Assembly (NCBI RefSeq): GCF_003044445.1
Contig: NZ_POWX01000029.1
Location: forward strand, 1 to 20,177
Origin: Neisseria mucosa
Lineage (GTDB): Bacteria; Pseudomonadota; Gammaproteobacteria; Burkholderiales; Neisseriaceae
Length of the DNA: 20,177 nucleotides
Direction of reading: 5' to 3'
This document shows positions 7,084 to 14,904 of the stretch, piece after piece (positions within the stretch are counted from its first letter, which is position 1; every line of letters begins with the position of its first letter). Made by a program: the position numbers and the translations under genes. Below the pieces are notes generated by a model. That model worked only from the letters and a program-made list of their open reading frames with translations, was not told where the DNA came from and ran no database searches.

Positions 7084-7425
7084 CTCACTCTTATGGCAAT
7101 AAAGCCACACCAACCAATGTAAACCGTCATCTAAGCCTTTATCATTTTTTCTACACTCCGCCGCCGCTGCCAAACGCACCTATCTCCACACAGCAAGGTT
7201 CATAAATCTTCATACTTTTCATCGCACTTTACGCAAATTATAAATTGCGCACCTCGACATTTCGGTCGGCACAAATTCAGACGTTTCAACAAATTACAAA
7301 TGTTAAGCACTTGCGAAAATGGGTAACGCTCCAGCAAAGGCGGTTGCAGGACATCTGCAAGCATCCGATACTGGATTCGTTGGAAGCAGAACAAGCTTCC
7401 TGTTTATCCGTGAAGGAGCATTATC
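7084..7425. other. Spacer upstream of the outer-membrane protein gene
   Basis: No convincing gene in these 342 bases. Short frames on both strands lack codon bias and ribosome-binding sites. It presumably holds the promoter and leader of the next gene; I could not pick a promoter with confidence. Confidence 0.4.
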
Positions 7426-7962
7426 ATGAAAAAAACCTTACTGACTGCTTTATTGGCGACCGCTTCCGCTATTACTTTCGCTGACGGTTCATTTACCGGC
7501 GCAGGCTTGGAAGTCGGCGCGGGCGTGACCAAAAGTGATGTCCGCAATGTCAATCTGAACGAAAAAACCAAAGGCGACGTCGCCGTACGCGGCAGCTACA
7601 ACACACAATTCGGACAAACCAACTGGATTGGCGGCGTTGAAGCCGGTGTCAAACCGCTGCACCGCAAAATCTCGGGCAATGCGAAACAAAAAGTCGATGC
7701 CAACGTTTCCTACGTCCAAGGCTACCGTTTCAACGACGATGTAATGGCGTACGGTAAAGTTGGCTACCACTACGGACGCTTCGACAATCTAGGCGCGAAA
7801 CGCAACAATATGAACGGACTCGGCTACGGTGTGGGCGCGAAATACGCCGTTGCACCGAATGTCGAAGTCGGCGCCGAATGGGAGCAAACCCGTTATAAAA
7901 AAGACGATTTGAAAGTCCACAACAATAGCTACATGGCTACTGTCGGCTACCGCTTCAAATAA
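7426..7962 (+). CDS. Small outer-membrane beta-barrel protein (opacity/OmpA-like porin fold)
   Basis: A 178-residue protein with a clear Sec signal peptide (about residues 1-19, ending ITFA before DGSF). The mature part of about 159 residues alternates polar and hydrophobic residues in short strands rich in Gly, Tyr and Val (for example SYVQGYRF, VMAYGKVGYHYG, LGYGVGAKYAV, NSYMATVGYRF), which suits an eight-stranded barrel like NspA or Opa-type surface proteins. The C-terminus is GYRFK: the usual terminal Phe of the BAM signal is followed by a Lys. AAGGAG sits 7 bases before the ATG, an ideal site, so strong expression is likely. It is monocistronic, ended by a uptake-sequence hairpin. The ligand or role is unknown; an adhesin or porin-like role is only inferred. 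Confidence 0.85.
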   Translation: MKKTLLTALLATASAITFADGSFTGAGLEVGAGVTKSDVRNVNLNEKTKGDVAVRGSYNTQFGQTNWIGGVEAGVKPLHRKISGNAKQKVDANVSYVQGYRFNDDVMAYGKVGYHYGRFDNLGAKRNNMNGLGYGVGAKYAVAPNVEVGAEWEQTRYKKDDLKVHNNSYMATVGYRFK

Positions 7963-7978
7963 TCTTTTTTAAACAGAC

Positions 7979-8023
7979 AAAGGTCGTCTGAAACCCAAAT
8001 TTTGGTTTCAGACGACCTTTTTT
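7979..8023 (+). terminator. Inverted uptake-sequence pair after the outer-membrane protein gene
   Basis: The stem AAAGGTCGTCTGAAACC pairs with its complement ending at 8020 and is followed by a run of T, 16 bases after the stop codon. It may also serve the convergent minus-strand gene at 8156. Confidence 0.85.
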
Positions 8024-8155
8024 ATCAGCATTTCCGATTTGGATTGACTATCTAGCCGACTTCTCAGTTCATCATTCGTGTACAGGAATGATGATAATAA
8101 ATACCGTATCAAAAACCAAACGAATCGTTATACCGATTGCTGATTTGCTGTTTTT

Positions 8156-8692
8156 TCAGTCGGTAAAGAAGGTATGCGCGCCCAGATAATTCTTTGCGTA
8201 AAACGGGCTGGAGAGTTTTTCGGTTTTAATGGTTTTGCCGCTGCTTGGCGCATGGATGAATTCACCGTTGCCGATGTATAGGCCGACATGCGAGTATTTG
8301 TTCGCACCGCCTGTGTTGAAGAAAACGAGGTCGCCTGCCTTGAGGCGGCTGTCGGGGATTTTACGGCTGGCTGCCGCCATATCGCGGGCGGTTCGCGGCA
8401 GGCTGACACCGAGAGCGTTTTTATAGACGAATTGAATCATGCCGCTGCAATCAAAACCGGTGGAAGTAGTGCTGCCGCCCCATTTGTACGGCGTACCGAT
8501 AAGGCCCATGCTGTGCAGCATCAGCTCTTGCGAACCTTGGGTGTGGTCGATATTGCTGATGCGGACGGGTTGGACTTTTCGGGCAGAAGCGTGGGGGTTG
8601 GCCGTCGGACGGTGTTTGCCTGTTGAGAAGCCGCATGAGGCAAGAAAAGGGATTAAGGCGGCGGTCAAGATGGTTGGAAATATGTGTTTCAT
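8156..8692 (-). CDS. NlpC/P60 family lipoprotein, probable peptidoglycan endopeptidase
   Basis: A 178-residue protein with a lipoprotein signal peptide and lipobox LASC (Cys20). A short linker leads to an NlpC/P60 domain (about 55-176): catalytic Cys82 in FDCSGM, His135 in YSHVGLYIG and a third polar residue His147 in EFIHAPS. The family cleaves peptide stems or crosslinks of murein; E. coli MepS (Spr) is the closest well-known type. It should be anchored in the outer membrane facing the periplasm. The YKWGGSTTSTG stretch ahead of the cysteine is typical. AAAGGT lies about 8 bases before the ATG. It appears to be a single-gene unit. Confidence 0.92.
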   Translation of the reverse strand: MKHIFPTILTAALIPFLASCGFSTGKHRPTANPHASARKVQPVRISNIDHTQGSQELMLHSMGLIGTPYKWGGSTTSTGFDCSGMIQFVYKNALGVSLPRTARDMAAASRKIPDSRLKAGDLVFFNTGGANKYSHVGLYIGNGEFIHAPSSGKTIKTEKLSSPFYAKNYLGAHTFFTD

Positions 8693-8735
8693 GATGGTTA
8701 ACCTTTATCAGTAACACTGATTGTAGTCTTTTTAA

Positions 8736-8772
8736 GGTCGTCTGAAACCTGAATTTTGGGATTCAGACGACC
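8736..8772. repeat. Inverted uptake-sequence pair upstream of the NlpC/P60 gene
   Basis: Arms GGTCGTCTGAA at 8736-8746 and its complement at 8762-8772. It lies 5' of the NlpC/P60 gene and before the composite repeat; it has only short T-runs, so termination is uncertain. Confidence 0.65.
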
Positions 8773-8811
8773 ATTTATGCAATGAAAGCTGGCTTGGGAA
8801 AACTCAAGTAA

Positions 8812-9102
8812 CGTGGGCTTTGCCTGTGAACTTGCCGTTTGCCAATCTAAATCCGTTAGCTGTACCTGTTATTTATATCTGCAACGGCAACTTGTCCCTT
8901 CCCCCGCCGGCGGGGGAAGGTTAGGATGGGGGTGGCTTTGTGGGTTTGGGCAAAATCGGCTTCGTGTAGCCCATAAAGCCACCCTCTCCCCAGCCCTCTC
9001 CCGCCGGACGGGAGAGGGGGCGGGTTGTTGAATCGGGAACTGTGTCTGTTATTTATTTAGTGGGCAAAGCCCACGCTACGGGAGAGGGGCAGGTTGAGGG
9101 TA
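8812..9102 (+). repeat. GC-rich composite palindromic repeat, copy A
   Basis: The core at 8881-9028 carries two strong hairpins, one at about 8897-8920 (CCTTCCCCCGCCGG and its complement) and one at about 8994-9019 (CCCTCTCCCGCCGGACGGG and its complement). These are bracketed by matching segments GTGGCTTTGTGGG and CCCATAAAGCCAC. Outer motifs CGTGGGCTTTGCC (8812-8824) and GTGGGCAAAGCCCAC (9060-9074) flank it. The core recurs inverted at 15636-15784. There is no gene in this spacer. Confidence 0.85.
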
Positions 9103-9108
9103 CAAATT

Positions 9109-9138
9109 AAGGTCGTCTGAAATTTTTCAGACGACCTT
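9109..9138 (-). terminator. Inverted uptake-sequence pair, mutS terminator
   Basis: A 14-base stem with a 2-base loop, 21 bases after the mutS stop on the minus strand. The mutS-side flank is U-poor, but position and stem strength suit a terminator. Confidence 0.75.
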
Positions 9139-9159
9139 GTTTTATATAAACCAACGCGT

Positions 9160-11781
9160 TTATTCCCCGCCTTCAACAATCTGTTTGAGGCGGTACAGTG
9201 CGTCTAGGGCTTCGCGGGGGGTGAGGTCGTCGGGGCGGAGTTGGTTTAGGGCTTCGGCGAGTGCGTGGTGGGTGGGGTGGTTTTCTTGGCTTGCGGCAGT
9301 TTGGGGTTCGTCCGCTGTTTCGTCTTGGCTAAACCCGCTGTATTCGTTTTCAGACGACAGGGTGCTGAAGATGTCCAACTGCGGGCGGACGGCGGCGGCT
9401 TGGGCTTCGAGTTCGTCCAGATGTTTTTGGGCGGCTTTGAGGGCGCGGTTGGGCAGGCCGGCGAGTTTGGCGACGGCGATGCCGTAGCTTTTGCTGGCGG
9501 GGCCGGGTTCGATGTGGTGGAGGAAGACGATGTCTTGTCCTTGTTCGAGCGCGGAGAGGTGCATGTTGACTGCCGTTGCGTGGGCTTCGGGCAGTTTGGT
9601 CAGCTCGAAATAGTGGGTAGCGAAGAGGCTGAAGGATTTGTTTTTTTGCAGCAGGTGTTCGGCGATGGCTTGCGCGAGGGCGAGGCCGTCGAAGGTGGAG
9701 GTGCCGCGTCCGACTTCGTCCATGAGGACGAGGGATTGGTCGGTGGCGTGGTGGAGGATGTAGGCGGTTTCGCTCATTTCGACCATGAAGGTGGAGCGGT
9801 TGGAGGCGAGGTCGTCGGATGCGCCGATGCGGGTGAAGATTTGGTCGATGGGGCCGATTTGGGCGGCATCGGCGGGGACGAAGCTGCCGGTGTGCGCCAT
9901 GAGGACGATGTGGGCGACTTGGCGCATGTAGGTGGATTTGCCGCCCATGTTGGGGCCGGTCAGGAGCATGAGGCGGTGTTTGTGGTCGAGGCGGGTGTGG
10001 TTGGCGGTGAAGTGGCGCACTTGCTGCTCGACGACGGGATGGCGGCCGTTTTCGATATGGATGACGGGGTAGTCGGCGAACTCGGGGCAGACGAAGCCGC
10101 GTTCGGCGGCGGTGGCGGCGAAGGTGGAGAGTACGTCGAGGGCGGCGGCGGCTTTGGCGGCTTTTTGAAGCTGGGGCAGGGTCGTCTGAATGTCTTTGAG
10201 GAGGGCTTCAAACAGGCGTTTTTCCAATGCCAATGCCTGCTCTTGCGCGGTCAGGACTTTGTCTTCAAAGGTTTTGAGTTCGGGGGTGATGAAGCGTTCG
10301 GCGTTTTTCAGGGTCTGGCGGCGTTGGTAGTCGGCGGGGGCTTGTTCGGCTTGGACTTTGGATAGCTCGATGTAGAAGCCGTGGACGCGGTTGAACTCGA
10401 CTTTGAGGGTGGAGAGGCCGGTGCGTTCGCGTTCGCGCGCTTCGAGGTCGAGCAGGAATTCGTCGCCGTGGTTTTGGATGTGGCGCAACTCGTCGAGTTC
10501 TGCGCAATAGCCTTGGTTGATGACACCGCCGTCTTTGAGCCAGACGGCGGGTTCGGGCATTACGGCGGCTTTGAGGGTTTCGGCGACGGGCAGGGTTTCG
10601 GGGAAAACGGCTTTGAGGGTCTCCAAAAGGCTGCTGCCCTCGGCGGACAATTCGACTTCGGACAGGGCAAACAGGCTGTCGCGCAGGGCGGCGAGGTCGC
10701 GCGGGCGGGCGTTGCCGACGGCGATGCGGGCAGCGATGCGTTCGATGTCCGCGATGTTTTTCAGACGGCCTTGCAGGGCTTCGTATTGCGAACCCAGCGC
10801 GGCAACGGCTTCTTGGCGGGCGCGGATATGGGCGCGGCTGCGTAATGGGTGGTGCAGCCAGAGTGCCAAGAGGCGGCTGCCCATGTGGGTGGCGCAGCCG
10901 TCGAGTATGGAAAACAGGGTCGGCGATTTTTTGCCGGAGAGGGTTTGCGTGATTTCGAGATTGCGGCGCGTGGCGGCGTCCATGCCGATATATTGGCTGT
11001 CGGTTTCGAGCGAAATGCCGTCTAAGTGTTGCGGCATCAGGTTTTGCGTCAGGCGGATGTAGTTCAGCAGCGCGCCCGCCGCGCCGACGGCGGCTTCGTG
11101 TTCCTTGCCGTCCAAACCGAAGCCGTGCAGGTCTTGGCAGCCGAAATATTCGGTCAGCAATTTCGCGCCCGCATCGGCGGCAAACTGCCACGAGTTCAGG
11201 CGCGTAATGTTGGCAGAGGTCGTCTGAAAACCATTAGGCAGGCTTTTGCCTTCGGGCAACAGGATTTCCGCCGCCTGCAAACGCGCCAGCTCGTCGGCGA
11301 GTTTGTCCGCCGTCGTCAGCTTGGTTTTGAATTCGCCGCTTTGCAAAGAAGCCCACGCGATGGCGACATGTTTTTTATCCGCGTTCACCGCCGCGATGCG
11401 GTTGGTTTCCTTGTCTTCCAAAAACGCCGCGTCGGTCAGCGTGCCGGGCGTAACGATGCGCACGACTTTGCGTTCCACCGGCCCTTTGCCCGCGCCGACT
11501 TCGCCCACCTGCTCGCACACCGCCACGCTTTTGCCCATCTTCACCAGCCGCGCCAGATACTGCTCCGCCGCGTGAAACGGCACGCCCGCCATCTTAATCG
11601 GCACGCCGTCCATCTGCCCGCGCGTGGTCAGGGTGATGTCCAACAGCTTCGCCGCTTCCACCGCGTCATCCAAAAACAGCTCGTAAAAATCGCCCATGCG
11701 GTAAAACACCAGCTTGTCGGCGTGCTGCGATTTGATGGCGAGATACTGCTGCATCATCGGGGAAACGGCGGATTTGCTCAT
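9160..11781 (-). CDS. mutS: DNA mismatch repair ATPase MutS
   Basis: MutS recognises mismatches and small loops and recruits MutL. The product is 873 residues, the usual length for MutS I. The mismatch-wedge motif Phe-x-Glu is F32-Y33-E34 in MGDFYELF. The ATPase has Walker A GPNMGGKST (609-617), then LVLMDEVGRGTSTFDG (about 685-700) and the ATHYFEL switch segment after it. The C-terminal tail ends with a helix LTPREALDALYRLKQI, as in tetramerising MutS. I start at the ATG at 11781, with AAGG 7 bases upstream; a TTG at 11796 would add five residues. Uptake sequences in several frames lie inside the gene, including one of another dialect (10760-10771). It is transcribed alone between hairpins. 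Confidence 0.97.
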   Translation of the reverse strand: MSKSAVSPMMQQYLAIKSQHADKLVFYRMGDFYELFLDDAVEAAKLLDITLTTRGQMDGVPIKMAGVPFHAAEQYLARLVKMGKSVAVCEQVGEVGAGKGPVERKVVRIVTPGTLTDAAFLEDKETNRIAAVNADKKHVAIAWASLQSGEFKTKLTTADKLADELARLQAAEILLPEGKSLPNGFQTTSANITRLNSWQFAADAGAKLLTEYFGCQDLHGFGLDGKEHEAAVGAAGALLNYIRLTQNLMPQHLDGISLETDSQYIGMDAATRRNLEITQTLSGKKSPTLFSILDGCATHMGSRLLALWLHHPLRSRAHIRARQEAVAALGSQYEALQGRLKNIADIERIAARIAVGNARPRDLAALRDSLFALSEVELSAEGSSLLETLKAVFPETLPVAETLKAAVMPEPAVWLKDGGVINQGYCAELDELRHIQNHGDEFLLDLEARERERTGLSTLKVEFNRVHGFYIELSKVQAEQAPADYQRRQTLKNAERFITPELKTFEDKVLTAQEQALALEKRLFEALLKDIQTTLPQLQKAAKAAAALDVLSTFAATAAERGFVCPEFADYPVIHIENGRHPVVEQQVRHFTANHTRLDHKHRLMLLTGPNMGGKSTYMRQVAHIVLMAHTGSFVPADAAQIGPIDQIFTRIGASDDLASNRSTFMVEMSETAYILHHATDQSLVLMDEVGRGTSTFDGLALAQAIAEHLLQKNKSFSLFATHYFELTKLPEAHATAVNMHLSALEQGQDIVFLHHIEPGPASKSYGIAVAKLAGLPNRALKAAQKHLDELEAQAAAVRPQLDIFSTLSSENEYSGFSQDETADEPQTAASQENHPTHHALAEALNQLRPDDLTPREALDALYRLKQIVEGGE
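10760..10771 (-). repeat. Uptake sequence of a different dialect inside mutS
   Basis: AGGCCGTCTGAA on the minus strand, with C at the position where every other full copy in this window has T. It is read in frame as part of GRLKN in MutS. Confidence 0.8.
11217..11228 (+). repeat. DNA uptake sequence inside mutS
   Basis: A complete AGGTCGTCTGAA on the plus strand, in the opposite orientation to the gene and encoding Phe-Gln-Thr-Thr in MutS. Confidence 0.85.
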
Positions 11782-11818
11782 GGGAATGCCTTGCAAAACG
11801 GAAAAGCCTTATTGTAGC

Positions 11819-11863
11819 AAAAGGTCGTCTGAAACCCTAAAACAAGGTTTCAGACGACCTTTT
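11819..11863 (-). terminator. Inverted uptake-sequence pair, ftsX terminator
   Basis: An 18-base perfect stem (11819-11836 with 11846-11863), about 24 bases after the ftsX stop on the minus strand and ahead of mutS; T residues follow on that strand. Confidence 0.85.
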
Positions 11864-11886
11864 GCCTTTGCTTCAATCCAATGTTT

Positions 11887-12804
11887 TTATTTCTTGGCTC
11901 TAAAGCCCAACAGATGTTGCGTGGTGGCAAGCCATGCGCCGAAGACACCTAAGGCGATGACGAAGCCGAATACCAGCGAAACTTCGCTGAAATGGAAAAA
12001 ACGCCAGCCGATATTGAGTCCGTAGGGTTTGAAGATGGCATCGACCAACGGACGAACGGCGGAAAGCAGCCAGCCGCACAGTCCCAGGCTGACGGCGGCG
12101 GAGAAGATGCTCTGCCACATGGCTTGGTAGAGGAAGGGGCGGCGGATAAACGATGCGGGCGCACCGAGCAGCTTGGTGATTTCGATTTCTTCTTTGCGGC
12201 TCAGGATTTGCAGACGGATGGTGTTGTGCGCGACAAGGACGAACGCCATACCCAGCGTCAGTGAAAGAAACCATAAAATTTTGCGGATGAACTCGTTGAT
12301 TTGATAAAGCGTTTGCACCCATTCGGTATCCATGGTGGCGGATTCGACCATGGGCAGCTTGACCATATCCTGATAAATCGCCTGCATTTGTGCGGGCGGC
12401 GTAGCGGGGTCGGGCGTGACGATAAATGCGTCGGGCAAGGGGTTGCCGTCGAGCATGGAGACGAGGTTTTGGTCGAGGTTGGATTGCAGCTCTTCCAAGC
12501 CTTCCTGCTTGCTGATGAACCGGATTTTATTGAGGCGGGCATCGCGTTCCAACAGGTTGCGGACGGTATCGCTGTCGGCTTTGGACGCGTCGGTTTCCAT
12601 ATAGAGCGTGATTTGCGGCGACTCGTTGAGTTTGCCTAAAACGCTTTGCCCGCTTTGGATGGCCAAATACATGAAAAGCGGCAGGGTCATGGCGACGGCG
12701 AGCATCAGGAGGGTGAGCAGTGTGCCGACAGGTTGGCGCAGGAGCTGTTTGAGCGCAGTACGCGCGGATTCGACGTGCAGCGAGACGTAGTGGATGATGC
12801 TCAT
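11887..12804 (-). CDS. ftsX: Cell division protein FtsX
   Basis: FtsX is the membrane partner of FtsE; the pair acts at the divisome to control peptidoglycan hydrolase activation. The 305-residue protein has one membrane segment near 27-49, a periplasmic domain of about 120 residues (about 52-174), then three more segments near 176-198, 230-251 and 274-294, the FtsX topology. SRKEEIEITKLLGAP (202-216) is the conserved cytoplasmic coupling helix between segments 2 and 3. Its ATG overlaps the ftsE stop by four bases (ATGA), so translation is probably coupled. In Neisseria ftsE and ftsX commonly lie next to each other and near a thioredoxin-like gene, as here. Confidence 0.96.
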   Translation of the reverse strand: MSIIHYVSLHVESARTALKQLLRQPVGTLLTLLMLAVAMTLPLFMYLAIQSGQSVLGKLNESPQITLYMETDASKADSDTVRNLLERDARLNKIRFISKQEGLEELQSNLDQNLVSMLDGNPLPDAFIVTPDPATPPAQMQAIYQDMVKLPMVESATMDTEWVQTLYQINEFIRKILWFLSLTLGMAFVLVAHNTIRLQILSRKEEIEITKLLGAPASFIRRPFLYQAMWQSIFSAAVSLGLCGWLLSAVRPLVDAIFKPYGLNIGWRFFHFSEVSLVFGFVIALGVFGAWLATTQHLLGFRAKK

Positions 12805-13451
12805 GCGAGTCGTCCTTTCGAGAGGCGCAGGATGCGATGGCCGTAGTCTGCCATGAGGGTTTCATCATGGGCGGCGACGATGACGGTGGTTCCTGCTTCG
12901 TGGAAGGTTTTGAACAATTCCATGATGTCGAGCGCGTAGGCGCGGTCGAGGTTGGCGGAGGGTTCGTCGGCAATCAGGAGGCTGGGTTGGTGGACGACGG
13001 CGCGGGCGATACACAATCGTTGCTGTTCGCCGCCTGAGAGGGTTACGGGATCGTCCAATTCGCGGCCTTTCAAGCCGACTTTTTCAATGGCGATGCGGGC
13101 GCGCTCTTCGGCTTTGCGCGGCTGATAACCGATAATCCGTAGCGGCAGGATGACGTTTTGCAGGACGTTGCGGTCATAGAGGATTTTGTGGTCTTGGAAC
13201 ACGATGCCGATATGTTGGCGCATGAAGCCGATTTGGTTGTCACTCAATTCGCCCAAGTCTTGGTTGTTGAACCACACTTTGCCTTTGCTGGGCTTGGTAA
13301 TACCGGAAATCAGCTTGAGGATGGTGGACTTGCCGGAGCCGGAATGGCCGGCGATAAATATCATTTCGCCTTTTTTGATTTGGAAGCTGACGTTTTTCAG
13401 GGCTTCAAAACCGCCGGGATAGGTTTTGGAAACTTGTTCGAAACGGATCAT
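12801..13451 (-). CDS. ftsE: Cell division ATP-binding protein FtsE
   Basis: FtsE is the ABC-type ATPase of the FtsEX complex. The 216-residue product has Walker A GHSGSGKS (35-42), Q-loop Gln86, signature LSGGEQ (138-143), Walker B LLIADEP (158-164) and switch His195. I start at MIRFEQVSKTYPGG, with AGGA 7-8 bases upstream. An in-frame start 13 codons earlier (13490) would add residues not seen in FtsE and would overlap a DnaA box. It forms an operon with ftsX. The 333-base upstream spacer has two perfect DnaA boxes, which could link expression to replication. Confidence 0.96.
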   Translation of the reverse strand: MIRFEQVSKTYPGGFEALKNVSFQIKKGEMIFIAGHSGSGKSTILKLISGITKPSKGKVWFNNQDLGELSDNQIGFMRQHIGIVFQDHKILYDRNVLQNVILPLRIIGYQPRKAEERARIAIEKVGLKGRELDDPVTLSGGEQQRLCIARAVVHQPSLLIADEPSANLDRAYALDIMELFKTFHEAGTTVIVAAHDETLMADYGHRILRLSKGRLA

Positions 13452-13482
13452 AAGGTATTCCTGGAAAGGGGTCAGGACAAAC

Positions 13483-13491
13483 TTATCCACA
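13483..13491 (+). promoter_or_regulatory. DnaA box upstream of ftsE
   Basis: The exact consensus TTATCCACA lies 32 bases upstream of the chosen ftsE ATG. A near copy with one extra base, TTATTCCACA, follows directly (13493-13502). Confidence 0.6.
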
Positions 13492-13523
13492 GTTATTCCA
13501 CAAAAGGATGCGCTATCGGAGAT

Positions 13524-13535
13524 AGGTCGTCTGAA
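13524..13535 (+). repeat. Single DNA uptake sequence between the DnaA boxes
   Basis: Full AGGTCGTCTGAA in the ftsE upstream spacer, unpaired. Confidence 0.85.
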
Positions 13536-13683
13536 AAATAGGATATGTGCCGAATTATAAAGATTTCGGCGTTTTTTTGATAGTTTGCCCGGATATGGAC
13601 GGCGGTAGGCAAAGCGTCGGACTGACGGCTTTACAACACAATATTACAGGTGTGATTGTCGCGTTTGCAAAATGCTTAAATAC

Positions 13684-13692
13684 TTATCCACA
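13684..13692 (+). promoter_or_regulatory. Second DnaA box in the ftsE upstream spacer
   Basis: A second exact TTATCCACA in the same orientation, 201 bases from the first, with AT-rich sequence between (for example 13551-13582 and 13636-13683). Confidence 0.6.
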
Positions 13693-13700
13693 TGTCAAAA

Positions 13701-13761
13701 AGTCGTCTGAAAAGGATTTCGGCGTTTAAATCAAACCCGCCGTATCCGTTTTCAGACGACC
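13701..13761 (-). terminator. Inverted uptake-sequence pair after the thioredoxin-like gene
   Basis: Arms around GTCGTCTGAAAAGGAT (13702-13717) and its near complement (13745-13761, one bulged base). On the minus strand it follows the gene stop by about 24 bases and is followed by TTTTT. Confidence 0.75.
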
Positions 13762-13784
13762 TTCCACATCGGTTTCAGCCCGAT

Positions 13785-14267
13785 TTATTTACATTTCTCT
13801 TTGGCGGCATTGACGGCGGCGGTCAGGCTTTTTTCGTTGACTTCGCCGGTGATGGTTTGTTTGTAGCCGCATTTCGGGGCTTCGACGACAGTGAACGGCA
13901 ATACGCCGACGTTGTTGCCGTAAGACTTCATGAAATTGCGGCTGTCCGCGCCGGTATAACGCCAAACATGATAGCTGACGGGGGTTTGTTTTAGGAATTT
14001 GCCGATGTTGTCGGAAGTATCCAACGCGATGCCGACCATATCGACGCTGCCTTTTTTCTGCGCTTTGTACCAAGCGGACATGGCGGGCATTTCCTTACGG
14101 CACGGACCGCACCAAGTCGCCCACAGGTTCACCACGCGCACGGGGGCTTTGAGCGATTGCAGGCTTTGCGGCTTGTTGTCGTTCCAGCCTGCCAGCGGGT
14201 CGGCGGCAAACGCAGGGGCAGACAGGGCGGCGGTCATCAAAACAGAGGCAAGCAATAATTTTTTCAT
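13785..14267 (-). CDS. Periplasmic thioredoxin-like (TlpA/ResA type) protein
   Basis: A 160-residue exported protein with a Sec signal peptide (residues 1-21, ending APAFA). The thioredoxin fold carries WATWCGPCRKEMP with active-site CGPC at 53-56, and the cis-proline is probably Pro124 in VLPFT. Two further cysteines, Cys133 and Cys159, lie beyond the fold core and could form a second disulfide. The family reduces or exchanges disulfides in the periplasm, for example in cytochrome c maturation or oxidative protection. I chose ATG 14267, with AAGGA about 9 bases upstream; ATGs 4 and 7 codons earlier would weaken the signal peptide or sit on the ribosome-binding site. It is separated from ftsE by the DnaA-box spacer. 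Confidence 0.88.
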   Translation of the reverse strand: MKKLLLASVLMTAALSAPAFAADPLAGWNDNKPQSLQSLKAPVRVVNLWATWCGPCRKEMPAMSAWYKAQKKGSVDMVGIALDTSDNIGKFLKQTPVSYHVWRYTGADSRNFMKSYGNNVGVLPFTVVEAPKCGYKQTITGEVNEKSLTAAVNAAKEKCK

Positions 14268-14440
14268 AAGTTCCATCCTTTGCATCAATCAGATGATGGC
14301 ATTGTAACCCCTTTCAGCGTGCTGTCTATGGAGAAAATGAAGATGTTGGATTTTAGCGGTCGAAAATGACGATTATCGGCGGGATAAGTTGAGTAAATCT
14401 GCAATGCAGCCGATAATAAAGCCTATCAGCAAAATTCATT

Positions 14441-14503
14441 GTGGGTTAAGTTTAAATCAGGACAAGGCAAGACAACACTGTACTGATTCAGACTCGACCC
14501 ATT
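14441..14503 (+). repeat. Degenerate Correia element remnant
   Basis: About 63 bases retain the CREE left end and inner AAATCAGGACAAGGC, then a deletion and a decayed right end (CTGTACTGATTC, ACCCATTA). It lies just upstream of the ArsC-like gene and may have supplied part of its promoter region. The rest of the 14268-14523 spacer shows no gene. Confidence 0.65.
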
Positions 14504-14523
14504 AGAAAACATCGGAGAACGCT

Positions 14524-14883
14524 ATGTCGTCTGAATTCACGCTCTACCACAATCCCCGTTGCAGCAAATCTCGCGCCGCTTTCGACCTGCTCGAAGCGCG
14601 CGGCATCAAGGCTGAAGTCGTCAAATACCTCGACACTCCGCCTGATTTGGCAACGCTGCAAGACATCTTTGCCAAACTGGGCTTGGAGTCCGTACGCGGC
14701 ATGATGCGCGTCAAAGACGACTTGTACAAAGAACTCGGTTTGGACAATCCCGATCTCGACAACCAAGCCCTGCTCGAAGCCATCGCCGCCCACCCTGCCC
14801 TGCTCGAACGCCCCATCCTGACCACACAGGACAAAGCCGCCATCGGCAGACCGCTCGAAAACATCGAAGCCCTGTTGGACTGA
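14524..14883 (+). CDS. ArsC/YfgD family glutaredoxin-dependent reductase-like protein
   Basis: A 119-residue ArsC-family protein with the thioredoxin-like fold. The catalytic cysteine is Cys13 in HNPRCSKSR (9-17). Conserved arginines include Arg58/Arg62 in the VRGMMR region, ERPIL (Arg96) and IGRP (Arg109), the three-arginine anion pocket of glutaredoxin-coupled arsenate reductases. No ars operon partners are near, so a YfgD-like housekeeping role is as likely as arsenic resistance. The start codon itself is part of an uptake-sequence core: ATGTCGTCTGAA encodes the first four residues, Met-Ser-Ser-Glu. GGAGA lies a few bases upstream. A YdcF-like gene follows after 21 bases, probably in one operon. 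Confidence 0.9.
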   Translation: MSSEFTLYHNPRCSKSRAAFDLLEARGIKAEVVKYLDTPPDLATLQDIFAKLGLESVRGMMRVKDDLYKELGLDNPDLDNQALLEAIAAHPALLERPILTTQDKAAIGRPLENIEALLD

Positions 14884-14904
14884 AGCGCGGGAAGGCATCC
14901 CTAC

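Noticed and set aside
8813..9031. Plus-strand frame through composite repeat A
   Set aside because: The translation is of palindromic repeat sequence (GGGRLGWGW-like) and not conserved protein.
14524..14883. Arsenic-resistance operon
   Set aside because: There is only an ArsC-like gene, without ArsR, ArsB or Acr3 next to it; the neighbour is a DUF218 protein.
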